A stretch of DNA of 64,000 nucleotides, from assembly GCA_028281235.1 (NCBI GenBank), contig JANQKG010000024.1:145873-209872 (forward strand), written 5' to 3'. The DNA is from Afifellaceae bacterium. Its GTDB lineage: Bacteria > Pseudomonadota > Alphaproteobacteria > Rhizobiales > Afifellaceae. The translations under genes were made by a program, and so were the position numbers. The notes under the pieces are model-generated. The model had not been told where the DNA came from and ran no database searches. It saw only the letters and a list, made by a program, of their open reading frames with translations. Shown piece by piece: positions 41,789-50,878 of the stretch (position 1 is its first letter; each line of letters starts with the position of its first letter).

Positions 41789-43657
41789 TTGACTGTCGAA
41801 ACGAATGCCGCGCAGAGCGTGCAGGGCCCCATGCCAAAGGAAGACCGAACGCTGGCGACGTTGTGCCGGCTGGGTGAGCGCCTTGGCGTGGAATCGAGCC
41901 CCGTCACCGTTGCGCGGATGGTCACCGATGCCGGAGTCGAACTAACGGGGGCCGCCTTCTGTGCGCTCTACACCGCCGGAGGCGCCGGCGCCGATTACAG
42001 AATCCGCGCAGTCTCCGGCATCGAACTCCACGCTTTCGAGCGGCTTGCCAGCGTCGACAGCAATTCGTTCCCTGCATCGCTGCTAGGTCGCGACCACATC
42101 ATCCGATGCGAGGATGCCGGGGCGGACGCGGCCAGCTCAACATCCAACGGAATCCGCAGCTTCTTGGCGGTTCCGCTGGTATCGGATTCCGATCACATCT
42201 TCGGCACGCTTTTGTTCGGCGACCCTGAGCCGGGCATGCTCAACGAGCGGGCCGAACTCGTCGCGCGGGCGTTGGCATCGCACGCCGCCACGGCGCGTGA
42301 GAAAGTCAAGCTGCGGGCAGCCCTGGAGCACAAGATCAAGGGCGGCAGCGGCTGTGGACAGAGTTTTTGCGCTTGCGTCCAAGCTGGGCAACCAGGCGCG
42401 GCTCCCGGTTCCTGCATCAGCTGCATCTTTGACGGATCGGAGTCGACCGTCGAACAACCTAAGAAGGAACAGCCGCTTGACGACACGTTCAGTCAGCCTG
42501 CAATGGCTGGCAAAAGAAACGAAGAATCACAGGGATGGGCAACGCAGAATGTGAAATCGCTCGGGCACCTGAGCGGCGCGATCGCTCACGATTTCAACAA
42601 TTTGCTTGCCGTCGTCATCGGCAATGCTGAGGTCCTCAGCGACGCGATTGATGATCCAGACCTGAGGGAATTGGCCGGCCTCATCGTAACGGCGGCGGAA
42701 AAAGGCGCCGCCCTGACCGACCGCCTCCTGGCGTTCGGTCGGCAGCAGGCGCTGCGGCCGGAGCCTGTGAGGATCGGCATGGTGGTGGAGTACCTGCACG
42801 AGACTGTGCAGCAGACAATCGGCGAACACATCACGCTCTCCACTGAGACCGACGTCGATCGGCCCGCACATGTTGATCGTGGCCTGCTTGAATCCGCCGT
42901 CATCGATCTTGTCGCCAATGCCTGCGATGCCATGCCCAATGGCGGGACGCTGACGATGCGGGCGGAAGTCGTTTCGGTCGATAGTGACAGTTTCGAAGGC
43001 TTCGCGCCCGGTGACTATATCTGCCTCAGCGTCGCCGATACGGGCTTTGGGATGTCTCGGGACGTGCTCGACCATGCCTTTGATCCGTTCTTCACGACAA
43101 AGAATCCCGGTCGGGGCGCCGGCATGGGATTGTCGATGGTCTACGGCTTCGCTGAGCAGTCGGGTGGCCACGTCACCATCGAAAGCGCTGTCGCCCGTGG
43201 CACGACGGTACGTCTGTACCTTCCCGCCGCACACACCGACGGCAACCAGCAAGACGCAAAGGCCCCATCATCGGCTGCCGATGCGGTCGGTGGCGAGCGC
43301 ATCCTGCTTGTGGAAGACGAGCCGCAGCTTCGCCGCTACGTCCACAGCCAGCTCAGCAAGCTCGGCTACGACGTGCTGGAGGCGGAGGCCGGCCCCTCGG
43401 CGCTTCAGATATTGGAGTCCGACCCAAAGATCGATCTGTTGTTCACCGACCTGATCATGCCGGGCGGGATGAACGGGTTCGACTTGGTCAGGCGCGCACG
43501 CTCCATCGCACCACACCTCAAGGTGCTTCTCACCACAGGCTACGCGCCGCAGGCGGACGAATTGATCACCGACGCCAACCTGCCGATTTTGAAGAAACCT
43601 TATAAAAAACAGCAACTTGTGCAGACGCTCCGCGGCGTTCTTGAAGAAGCTGCGTAA
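41789..43657 (+). CDS. GAF-containing hybrid sensor histidine kinase/response regulator
   Basis: A 622-residue soluble kinase. Order: GAF-like sensor (about 20-175), Cys-rich linker (C189, C194, C196, C209, C212), dimerisation domain with phospho-His267 in SGAIAHDFNNLLAVV, HATPase with DLVANACDAM (N box) and ADTGFGMSRDVLDHAFDPFFTTK, then a C-terminal receiver starting ILLVEDEP with acceptor Asp in LLFTDLIMPGG and Lys in LKKPYKK. The HDFNN class often pairs with c-di-GMP or stress outputs. Start TTG at 41789 with GGGGGG site. No membrane segment, so it senses a cytoplasmic signal. Confidence 0.92.
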   Translation: MTVETNAAQSVQGPMPKEDRTLATLCRLGERLGVESSPVTVARMVTDAGVELTGAAFCALYTAGGAGADYRIRAVSGIELHAFERLASVDSNSFPASLLGRDHIIRCEDAGADAASSTSNGIRSFLAVPLVSDSDHIFGTLLFGDPEPGMLNERAELVARALASHAATAREKVKLRAALEHKIKGGSGCGQSFCACVQAGQPGAAPGSCISCIFDGSESTVEQPKKEQPLDDTFSQPAMAGKRNEESQGWATQNVKSLGHLSGAIAHDFNNLLAVVIGNAEVLSDAIDDPDLRELAGLIVTAAEKGAALTDRLLAFGRQQALRPEPVRIGMVVEYLHETVQQTIGEHITLSTETDVDRPAHVDRGLLESAVIDLVANACDAMPNGGTLTMRAEVVSVDSDSFEGFAPGDYICLSVADTGFGMSRDVLDHAFDPFFTTKNPGRGAGMGLSMVYGFAEQSGGHVTIESAVARGTTVRLYLPAAHTDGNQQDAKAPSSAADAVGGERILLVEDEPQLRRYVHSQLSKLGYDVLEAEAGPSALQILESDPKIDLLFTDLIMPGGMNGFDLVRRARSIAPHLKVLLTTGYAPQADELITDANLPILKKPYKKQQLVQTLRGVLEEAA

Positions 43658-43770
43658 GTTCGGTCGCTCTTTAAGAGTCTCTCGGACGAACATTTAAGAC
43701 TCGTCTGCAAGACTGATCGCCAAGCGCGGACGACAAGATCCGCCAAAGACGATCGCTTGGAGGCGTTGTC

Positions 43771-44199
43771 ATGAGTTTGAACATTGAGGCCGCGGCGGCC
43801 GGAGGGCCGGCGCGTACGCCACTCAGCACCGAACGATTTTGTGTTGTCGTCGACGACGATCCGGGCATTCGCAAGGCGCTATCTTTCACCTTGCGCAAGG
43901 CCGGCATCGACGTGGCGGAAGCCGCAACGGTGGAGGCGCTTGATGCAATCGTTACGGAGCGGACGCCGGACCTGATCTTTCTCGATCTCGGCCTCGGCCG
44001 ATCCGGCGTCATGGACGTGCTGCCGATCCTGGATCGGCACAATTATCGCGGCGCCATACAGCTTATGAGCGGACGGAGCCGCACGGTGCTTGATGAGGTC
44101 GCTGCTGCGGGCAGCGAGCTTGGCCTTCGGATGTTGCCCGCCTTGGCCAAACCGTTCCGCATGAGCGTGGTCAAGAACATCGTGGCCGGCCTCGCATAG
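43771..44199 (+). CDS. Single-domain response regulator
   Basis: A 142-residue receiver with no output domain. Acid pocket VVVDDDPG (28-32), acceptor Asp72 in LIFLDLGLG, Ser in QLMSG, and Lys in LAKPFR. Good ribosome site (TTGGAGG). It is closely related in sequence to the receiver of the REC-EAL protein at 47422-48642 (YRGAIQLMSG versus YRGAVQLISG; GLRML...KPFR versus GLKML...KPFR), so the two are paralogues. Likely a phosphate shuttle or sink for the adjacent kinases. Confidence 0.9.
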   Translation: MSLNIEAAAAGGPARTPLSTERFCVVVDDDPGIRKALSFTLRKAGIDVAEAATVEALDAIVTERTPDLIFLDLGLGRSGVMDVLPILDRHNYRGAIQLMSGRSRTVLDEVAAAGSELGLRMLPALAKPFRMSVVKNIVAGLA

Positions 44200-44401
44200 C
44201 CTCCTTTAGGCTTCGCGTAAGCGTTGCGAATCAGCATCACGTGTCTGTTAAGAGGCGGGGCGACAGCACGCCCGCCTCGCCCGTCTCAGTGGCCATAACA
44301 CAAAATTAGCGATTTAACGTTGTATTGACCGTCGGGCTGGAAGAACAACTTGACGTACCTGTTTGGCACGAGTCGCGTTCGCGTATCGAGGGGATTGCGG
44401 G

Positions 44402-46027
44402 ATGCATCGGGCGGTATCTACTGATCGCGAACGCGAGCGGCCGAACCGTCTCATCGACGGCGGTGGGGTTCGGTCTTGCACCGATCCCGGCCTGAGCGTT
44501 CTGCTCATCGCCGCTTCTGAGAATATCGCCGACAATACGGCCCGGTTGATCGAACGCGCCTTCGGAAGCCGCTGTGCCTGGCAGCACATCCGCACGGCCG
44601 ATGAAGGCATCGCGCTCATGCAGCGCAACGAACACGACATCCATCTTATCACCGACGACATCTCCGGCGACGGCGTGGCGGCGTTTGTGCGCACCAGTAT
44701 AAACGCCGGATGCCGACAGCCGATCATTGTGCTGGCGAGCCAGGCCGATCCCGGGCTCGACTTGGAAGCTCTTGAGGCCGGCGCGACGGATTGCATTCCT
44801 CAAAACGAGCTGACGCCCGACCTCCTGGAGCGATCGATCCGCCACGCTTTGGTGCGGGAGCACACCCTTAAGCGCGCCCGCAGCGAGATCGATCATCTCT
44901 CCGCTGAGATCGCGCAGCTCAATTCGTTACGCGACGTCAACCATCGCTTTGTCGACGACGCCTGCCACGACTTCCGTTCACCGCTGACAGTGATCAAGGA
45001 GTTTGCGGCCATCATCGCCGATGGCCTGGCCGGCGAGGTCAATGAGGAGCAGCTGGAGTTCCTTGAGATCATCCTGACGCGCGTCGACCAGCTCAGCCAG
45101 ATGGTCGATTCCATCCTCGACGCGAGCCGCCTGGAATCAGACCTGATCAGCGTGAAGCGTGAGGAGCACGCCGCGGCGGCGCTGATTGATCGATCACGGC
45201 CGACCCTTGAGCAGCTCGCCCATCGCAGTGGGGCCAAGATCCATTTCTCCTTGGCCGACACGCTTCCCAACGTGTTTGCCGATGCCGACAGTGTCGGCCG
45301 CATCATCGTCAACCTTGTGACAAATGCCTGCAAGTTCATCGGCGAGGATGGGGAGATCAAGGTCTGGGCAAAGGCCGAAGACGACTTGTCCGTCAAGATT
45401 GGCATTACCGACAACGGCCCGGGCATCGCTGCCGATCATGTCAAGATCATCTTTGATCGGTTCCAGCAGCTTGGCGAGGATACTCCGGCGACGAAATCGG
45501 GGCTCGGTCTCGGCCTCCACATCGCCAGCGAGCTGGCGCGCGTCAATTTCGGCACCTTATCGGTGGATAGCGAGCCCAACAAAGGCAGTACCTTTGCGCT
45601 GACGCTACCGGTCTTCGATGTCGACCATCTGATCCCGCTGCATTTCCGCTTCCTTAAGACGTCGCGTCACGACTTCCAAAGCGTCTCTATGGCCGTGGCA
45701 ACAACGCGCGGCGAGGCGGACGCGGAAGCGCTGGCGGAGATTGAGCGCTTCCTCAGCCGACAGATCCGCACATACGACCTGCTGCTCGGGCTGAACGCCA
45801 GCAACTGGCTGGCCTGCGTCGCCTGCAAGGACAGCGATCTGGCGAGCATCACCGCACGCATTGAGCGCGCCTATGCTGAGCACAACAGGAACCGGCCGGA
45901 AGGCGCGCTTCCGGAGATCAGCTTCCGTTCGATCGGATCGTGGGCGACCGCCGGACGCCAGGAGGGGCTCTCCGACGCCATTCGCAGTGCCTATGCCATC
46001 AGTGATCGACCGTCGGGAATCCACTAG
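44402..46027 (+). CDS. Sensor histidine kinase with pseudo-receiver and GGDEF-like tail
   Basis: A 541-residue soluble protein. The N-terminal receiver-like domain (about 30-150) lacks the acidic pocket (LLIAASEN where DDD is expected) but keeps an Asp pair at the acceptor place (LITDDIS), so it is probably a pseudo-receiver. The kinase core has His189 in CHDFRSPLTVIKE, NLVTNACKFIG, DNGPGI and GLGLGLHIA. The last ~130 residues (RTYDLLLGLNASNWLACVA region) resemble a degenerate GGDEF fold without the signature. ATG 44402 with GAGGGG upstream is preferred over 44363. Confidence 0.85.
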   Translation: MHRAVSTDRERERPNRLIDGGGVRSCTDPGLSVLLIAASENIADNTARLIERAFGSRCAWQHIRTADEGIALMQRNEHDIHLITDDISGDGVAAFVRTSINAGCRQPIIVLASQADPGLDLEALEAGATDCIPQNELTPDLLERSIRHALVREHTLKRARSEIDHLSAEIAQLNSLRDVNHRFVDDACHDFRSPLTVIKEFAAIIADGLAGEVNEEQLEFLEIILTRVDQLSQMVDSILDASRLESDLISVKREEHAAAALIDRSRPTLEQLAHRSGAKIHFSLADTLPNVFADADSVGRIIVNLVTNACKFIGEDGEIKVWAKAEDDLSVKIGITDNGPGIAADHVKIIFDRFQQLGEDTPATKSGLGLGLHIASELARVNFGTLSVDSEPNKGSTFALTLPVFDVDHLIPLHFRFLKTSRHDFQSVSMAVATTRGEADAEALAEIERFLSRQIRTYDLLLGLNASNWLACVACKDSDLASITARIERAYAEHNRNRPEGALPEISFRSIGSWATAGRQEGLSDAIRSAYAISDRPSGIH

Positions 46028-46054
46028 CGACCAGTCCGAAGGAATTACAGTCTC

Positions 46055-47332
46055 GTGTCTGCACCGCGTATCCTCATCGTCGACGACGACCGCCAGATCG
46101 TAAAGGCCATCGAGCTTCGGCTGACCAAGGCCGGGTTTGAGACGATGACGGCGTTCGACGGAAAATCGGGCCTCGACCTGGCGCTGAGCAATACGCCTGA
46201 TGCGATGATCCTGGACCTGCGGATGCCGGTCATGGATGGGATGACAATGCTCGACCGGCTGCGCAACTCCGTCCACACGACAAACGTACCGGCGGTGATC
46301 TTATCGGCCGACGCGGCCGACCGGGTGCGGCTGGACGCGCTACGCCACGGTGCAACCTATTACGTGGAAAAGCCTTATCGGCCTCAGGACCTGATCACGG
46401 CGCTCAACGCGGCATTGAAACCCCCGCGACCGATGGTGCCCAGCAGCGAACTACGGGAGCATCTCATGCCCATTCCAAGCGAGATTGAGCTGAAATCCAA
46501 CCGCCGTGTGATGATCGTCGACGACGATCCGGCAATCGTGCGCGCGCTGTCGCTGCGCTGCAAGAAGCTGGGCCTTGAAGTGGAGACCGCAGAGAACGGC
46601 CTGGGCGCCATTCTCAAGGCGCAGCGGAATCCGCCGCGCCTTCTCATCCTCGACATCAACATGCCGGAGGTTGACGGCTTTCGGGTGTGCGAGTGGCTGC
46701 TCGATCCGCAAAGGCCACCGGTCGACATTGTGATGCTGACCGGCCGCAATGATTCAGAGACGCTTGGGCGCTGCGATTCTCTCGGCACCTATTATGTGCC
46801 CAAGAGCCGCGACACTTGGGAGATGATCAAATCGATCCTGGAGGAGACCCTTGAGATCGATGAGCCCACGCTGGAAGCGGCGATCCCTTCCTCTTCGGTG
46901 GTCGCGGGGCAGGAGCTCGACCGCGAACGCGGCAGCCGGATTCTGATCGTCGACGACGACGAAGACCTCGCACGGGCGCTGGCCCGCCGCCTGACGAAGA
47001 TCGGCGTGGAAACTTTCACGGCGTCCGACGGCATCGAAGCCTATCGGATTGCCATGCGTGAGAAGCCGGACCTGATCATCGCGGATTACGTCATGCCGGA
47101 GGGCGGCGGGCACTATCTCCTGTGGCGGCTGAAGAGCACGGATGCGACCAGGCACATACCCATCATCATGATGACGGGACAGAAGTTCGACTTCGGCACC
47201 GACAGCCCGTTTGAGCGGGAATCGACGGGTCGTGGTGGCGCGGTGGCGCTTTTGCGCAAGCCACTCGATACAGATGCGCTGTTCAAGGAAATCGGCCGGC
47301 ACTGCTCAATCAGCTATGCCGGCATGTCCTGA
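46055..47332 (+). CDS. Triple-receiver response regulator
   Basis: A 425-residue protein of three receiver domains and no DNA-binding or enzymatic output. REC1 has DDD at 10-12 and acceptor Asp54 (ILDLRMPVMDG). REC2 has DDD at 156-158 and Asp200 (ILDINMPEVDG), with its conserved Lys region less standard (YVPKSRD). REC3 has DDD at 300-302 and Asp344 (IADYVMPEGG). GTG start with AAGGA site 28 bp after the kinase gene, so it is likely co-transcribed. It may integrate phosphate from several kinases. Confidence 0.9.
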   Translation: MSAPRILIVDDDRQIVKAIELRLTKAGFETMTAFDGKSGLDLALSNTPDAMILDLRMPVMDGMTMLDRLRNSVHTTNVPAVILSADAADRVRLDALRHGATYYVEKPYRPQDLITALNAALKPPRPMVPSSELREHLMPIPSEIELKSNRRVMIVDDDPAIVRALSLRCKKLGLEVETAENGLGAILKAQRNPPRLLILDINMPEVDGFRVCEWLLDPQRPPVDIVMLTGRNDSETLGRCDSLGTYYVPKSRDTWEMIKSILEETLEIDEPTLEAAIPSSSVVAGQELDRERGSRILIVDDDEDLARALARRLTKIGVETFTASDGIEAYRIAMREKPDLIIADYVMPEGGGHYLLWRLKSTDATRHIPIIMMTGQKFDFGTDSPFERESTGRGGAVALLRKPLDTDALFKEIGRHCSISYAGMS

Positions 47333-47380
47333 TCGCGCCTGGCCGCGACCGGCGGTGCCCCCATACGTTCGCGATTGCCC

Positions 47381-47413
47381 AGGCCCCGTCCGACCGGCGG
47401 GGCCTTCGTCTTT
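47381..47413 (+). terminator. Rho-independent terminator of the signalling operon
   Basis: Arms AGGCCCCG/CGGGGCCT with a 9-nt loop, followed by TCGTCTTTGT. It lies in the 89-bp gap between the convergent triple-receiver and REC-EAL genes, so it could end transcription from the plus strand. Confidence 0.65.
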
Positions 47414-47421
47414 GTAGCAGG

Positions 47422-48642
47422 CTAGTCTTCGTCGGCGGCGACGCGGCCGATCAGCCGGCCCACGCTCATTGGCCGGCCGAAATAATAGCCCTGGCCGACC
47501 TCGCAGCCCATGCGCACCAGCGCGGTCCAATCGTGCGCCGTCTCCACGCCCTCCGCCACACTGGTCGCACCGTGTGCGCTCGCCAGCTCGACGATGCTGC
47601 GGCAGATGCCGGCGTTCAACGCATCGTTAGCGCAATTCTGCACGAAGCTGCGGTCGAGCTTGAGCTCGGAGAAGGGCAATTGCTTCAAGCGCGCAAAGGA
47701 TGAGTAGCCCGACCCGAAATCGTCGATCGCAAGGCTGACATTGTAGATGCGAAGCTGCGTCGCGGCCTCAAAGAGAAGGTCGAGTTCCTGCACGGCCTCG
47801 CTTTCGGTCACCTCGACGATGAGGCCGGGCCAGTCCTTCCCGGCGGGGGTTTCGCGGACGACCTCCGTCAGGCTCGGATCGAGCAGCATCTGGATCGGCG
47901 CGTTGATGGCAAGCTTAAGGTTGCAGCCGGCGGCCGCGAGCACGTCCCAATCGCGCAGCGCCTTGCGGACGACAAACGCGGTTAAGCCGCGAAGGGCTGC
48001 TTCGCTCGCGCCCGGCAGGAACGATGCGGGCCCGAGAAGACCGTGGTGCGGATGGTTTACGCGCGCCAGACCTTCGGCCCCGATGACCCGATTGCGCACC
48101 AGATCGACCTTCGGCTGATAGGCGACGTCGAGCCAGTGGCACGCCAGCGCCTCCTCCAGGTCGATCTGAGGTGGCGCATCTGCGCGCCGCTTGGCCGGCG
48201 CGGGGATCGTCGATTGCTCTGCCGGCGCCTTTTCCGCCACCTGAATCGCCGGCCCTTCGAAAATGCGCCGGAGGTGCTCGGAGCGAAACGGCTTTTGCAG
48301 CGGCTCCAGCATCTTCAGGCCGTGCTTCTCGCCGATGGCTTTGACGGCGCCAACCAGTTCCGGATCCTTGCCGCTGATCAGCTGCACGGCGCCGCGATAG
48401 CTCGTCTGCCCAAGAATGCGGATGCCGTCGATGGCGTCCCAGCGGCCGAGCGCCACGTCGAGAAAGATTACTGAGGGATGCGAACCATTCAGTGCATCTT
48501 CAAGGGCGGCGGCGCTGTGGAGCCCGAGGCTCGACACGCCGATGCCGGACAGCACGTGGGTGATAAGCCGGCAGATATCCGGATCATCATCGACGACCAC
48601 GCATTCGCAACCCGTCGTCGGAACAGCAGCAACGGACGCCAT
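47422..48642 (-). CDS. REC-EAL protein, probable c-di-GMP phosphodiesterase response regulator
   Basis: A 406-residue protein: receiver (acidic DDD at 18-20, acceptor Asp62, Lys117), a Pro/Ala linker, then an EAL domain (about 160-400). The EAL signature is EGL (190-192, GAEGLARVNH), a tolerated variant; EVTESEAVQ, AIDDFGSGYSS and VAEGVET are present, so activity is plausible. The start at ATG 48642 avoids an 18-residue extension. Its receiver is a paralogue of the single-domain regulator at 43771, which suggests that a shared kinase controls c-di-GMP breakdown (inference). Confidence 0.9.
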   Translation of the reverse strand: MASVAAVPTTGCECVVVDDDPDICRLITHVLSGIGVSSLGLHSAAALEDALNGSHPSVIFLDVALGRWDAIDGIRILGQTSYRGAVQLISGKDPELVGAVKAIGEKHGLKMLEPLQKPFRSEHLRRIFEGPAIQVAEKAPAEQSTIPAPAKRRADAPPQIDLEEALACHWLDVAYQPKVDLVRNRVIGAEGLARVNHPHHGLLGPASFLPGASEAALRGLTAFVVRKALRDWDVLAAAGCNLKLAINAPIQMLLDPSLTEVVRETPAGKDWPGLIVEVTESEAVQELDLLFEAATQLRIYNVSLAIDDFGSGYSSFARLKQLPFSELKLDRSFVQNCANDALNAGICRSIVELASAHGATSVAEGVETAHDWTALVRMGCEVGQGYYFGRPMSVGRLIGRVAADED

Positions 48643-48830
48643 GCTCTTACGCGCCACCAATCTTACGCCACACAAACTAAGCCGGACGCCACGCATAGCC
48701 GCGGCAGCCTGGCAACTTAGGATCGTCGTCCGGCGTTAAGATTCAGTTCCGATTGAGAGCAAAAAGAGCGACCAGAGCTGCGGGAGCGTCACCGCGATGC
48801 AGCCCGGCGCCGCGAAGCGCGGCAAGGCGC

Positions 48831-48870
48831 CTCAGAGCCCGTTTGAGAATGCCGGCCGCGCGCCGCGTCG
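48831..48870. repeat. Repeat family 2, partial copy
   Basis: CAGAGCCCGTTTGAGAATGC and then CGGCCGCGCGCCG matches the left part of the copy at 57171-57232 nearly base for base. Confidence 0.7.
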
Positions 48871-48947
48871 ACAGCCGATCAGACGGCCGCTTGCCAGGAA
48901 AAGGTCGGTTCAGGGCTCTTGTTCTTTGATTTTTAGAGCCAGGACCG

Positions 48948-49022
48948 CTTCTGTTGGCGCGGGCGAACGTCTGATGATCGGGCCGCGCGCCGTGAGGTTG
49001 GTTTTTCAAACAGGCTCTCAGG
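48948..49022. repeat. Repeat family 2, longer copy
   Basis: Minus-strand reading GAGAGCCTGTTTGAAAAACC, then AACCTCACGGCGCGCGGCC and GATCATCAGACG. It matches the copy at 53490-53557 (GAGGCTGTCTGAATAATC... ACTTCACGGCGTGCGGCCG). Confidence 0.75.
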
Positions 49023-49349
49023 AAGCGGAACGCTCTCCGGAAAATCGTGCGGCGCAGGCCGGGCCGGAACCGCGCATATAGTGCCGCTCGGGGCGATAGC
49101 GAGACACCAGCAGCCCACGAACGCTGCGCGGAAGAATATGAAAGAGCTTGCGAAACATCGCCGACGCGCTTCCCTGAAAGCCGCTTCGTGCGGCTCTGAC
49201 ATTTGTTTGTCTAGCAGCTTTTTGTTGCCGCTTGCTTACGCGGCGCGTGCAATTGCGTTTCAACGACGAAACATTATGAGCTGTGGTACAGGAGATACGC
49301 GGGCGCGCTCCATTGTGTCCGCCGTGATCCTCCTCTAGCAGATCGACGC

Positions 49350-50258
49350 ATGGCCTACCCCAACATCAACGCGGTGCGACAGGACAGCGGCCATCAGGCC
49401 GGCGACGCGTTCGCCGCGCTGCTGCGGGACTGGCGCCACCGCAAGGCGCGGGCGCCGGTCATCATGGGCATCGTCAATGTGACGCCGGACTCCTTCTCCG
49501 ACGGCGGCCTGTTCTTCGATCGCGACGCGGCGATCGCACACGGATTGGCCCTGGCGGGAGAAGGCGCCACCATTCTCGATGTGGGGGGCGAATCGACCCG
49601 AAAGGGTGCCGCGCCGGTCAGCGAAGAGGAAGAGAAGCGGCGCGTGCTTCCGGTCATTGAGGCGCTGCGCACCAGCGACGCCCTCATCTCCATCGACACG
49701 ATCAAGGCGGCGGTCGCGGAAGCGGCAATCGATGCGGGCGCCCATATCGTCAACGACGTGCGTGGGCTTCAGGGCGACCCCGACCTAGCCGGCGTGGCGG
49801 CGCGTCACGGCGCGGGCGTCGTAGCGATGCATAATCCGGCCATTCTCGGATCAGCGGAGCCTTTGCCAGGCGACCCCATTGCGGTGCTGCGCGCATTCTT
49901 CCGCGCGACATTGGCGATCGCTCAGCGCGCCACGATCGCGGAAGATCGGCTGGTGCTCGACCCGGGCTTCGGGTTCGGCAAGAGCGTGGAGCAGAATCTG
50001 GAGATTCTGGCGCGGCTTAACGAACTCCACGATTTCGGCTTTCCGCTCCTCGTCGGGACGTCGCGCAAATCGTTCATCGGCCATGTCACCGATCGCGAAA
50101 CCGACAAACGGCTCGTGGGAACGCTTGTCACAAACGTGGTTGCCGCGCTCGCCGACGTGGCCATCCTACGCGTCCACGACGTGGCGGCGCATGTGGAGGC
50201 CATGCGAGTGGCCGAAGCGCTACAGGCGGCGGCGCGGCAATCGGAACTGCCTCGCTAG
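49350..50258 (+). CDS. folP: Dihydropteroate synthase
   Basis: A 302-residue cytosolic enzyme of folate synthesis, joining 7,8-dihydropterin pyrophosphate to p-aminobenzoate; the sulfonamide target. Hallmarks: IMGIVNVTPDSFSDGG, ATILDVGGESTRKGA, SIDTIKAAVAEAA, HIVNDVRGLQGDP, LDPGFGFGKSVEQNLEILARL and LLVGTSRKSFIG. Length is normal with a short N-terminal extension. It stands alone rather than next to folB/folK. Its TAG stop is the first triplet of an imperfect inverted repeat. Confidence 0.96.
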   Translation: MAYPNINAVRQDSGHQAGDAFAALLRDWRHRKARAPVIMGIVNVTPDSFSDGGLFFDRDAAIAHGLALAGEGATILDVGGESTRKGAAPVSEEEEKRRVLPVIEALRTSDALISIDTIKAAVAEAAIDAGAHIVNDVRGLQGDPDLAGVAARHGAGVVAMHNPAILGSAEPLPGDPIAVLRAFFRATLAIAQRATIAEDRLVLDPGFGFGKSVEQNLEILARLNELHDFGFPLLVGTSRKSFIGHVTDRETDKRLVGTLVTNVVAALADVAILRVHDVAAHVEAMRVAEALQAAARQSELPR

Positions 50259-50324
50259 TGGTCCGATCGGAACGTTTGCATTCCCCGTGCAGTGACGCCG
50301 AAGGCAAATCGTCCGAAGGACCAT
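50256..50324. repeat. Imperfect inverted repeat beginning at the folP stop
   Basis: TAGTGGTCCGA at the start pairs with TCCGAAGGACCA at the end. The sequence resembles palindromic intergenic elements I recall from Rhizobiales genomes, but only one copy occurs in this window. It may act as folP's transcription end. Confidence 0.5.
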
Positions 50325-50396
50325 TCACAAAATCTATAGTTCTAGTGGATTTTAGGTTTCAGGCATTTGATGAGGGATGTGCGGCAGGTGGGGCGC

Positions 50397-50771
50397 TCAA
50401 TCGTATTTGATGTAGGCGTATTTCGGATCGGTGGGCGTGCCATCCAGCGCGCCGCCTTCGTCGGCGGGACGCCAATGCACGACGTCCTCGATCTTGCGGG
50501 CGAGTTCGAAATCCTTGTCGGTGATGCCCCCCGCAGCATGGTTCTGCAGCCGTATTTCCACTGACGCATAGGATGCACTGATATCGGGATGATGCCAGGC
50601 CGCCTCTGCCAGGTGCCCGACGGCATTGACCACCATCAGCGTGCTTTTCCAGCCGGCGGTGCGATAAAGGCGCGTGATATGGCCGTCAGCGAACCGCCAG
50701 TCCGGAAGCTCCGCAGCGAGCCGATTGTTGATCTCCGCATCGGAGTAGGTCCGCTCCGTCTTATCGTCCAT
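50397..50771 (-). CDS. phhB: 4a-hydroxytetrahydrobiopterin dehydratase (PCD/DCoH)
   Basis: A 124-residue pterin-4a-carbinolamine dehydratase, recycling the cofactor after aromatic amino acid hydroxylation; also used in molybdopterin contexts. Active-site motif EAAWHHPDISASYASVEIRL, followed by HAAGGITDKDFELARKIE, is typical. ATG 50771 has AGGGA 7 bp upstream; nine extra N-terminal residues from 50798 are discarded. No phenylalanine hydroxylase is nearby. It is convergent with folP, a second pterin enzyme, which may be coincidence. Confidence 0.92.
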   Translation of the reverse strand: MDDKTERTYSDAEINNRLAAELPDWRFADGHITRLYRTAGWKSTLMVVNAVGHLAEAAWHHPDISASYASVEIRLQNHAAGGITDKDFELARKIEDVVHWRPADEGGALDGTPTDPKYAYIKYD

Positions 50772-50878
50772 ATCTTGTCCCTCGCTCGGCCACGCCAATC
50801 AGCGCGACGGCGCCTAGCCGACGCACCACTCTTCCATATGGCATCGAATTACGGGGAGGGAACCGTCGAAAACGACGA

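Larger units (their letters stand above)
48643..49349. other. ~700-bp gene-free, repeat-bearing region
   Basis: Between the REC-EAL start and folP no ORF is convincing. Short frames at 48743-49009 and 49081-49338 are Arg/Ser-rich, the first translating repeat DNA. The region holds two pieces of the second repeat family (48831-48870 and 48948-49022). The part at 49200-49330 is lower in GC and may hold the folP promoter. Confidence 0.5.

Noticed and set aside
48743..49338. Two short frames (48743-49009 minus, 49081-49338 plus) in the gap before folP
   Set aside because: They translate repeat DNA or low-complexity Arg/Ser stretches; no ribosome site or conservation signal.
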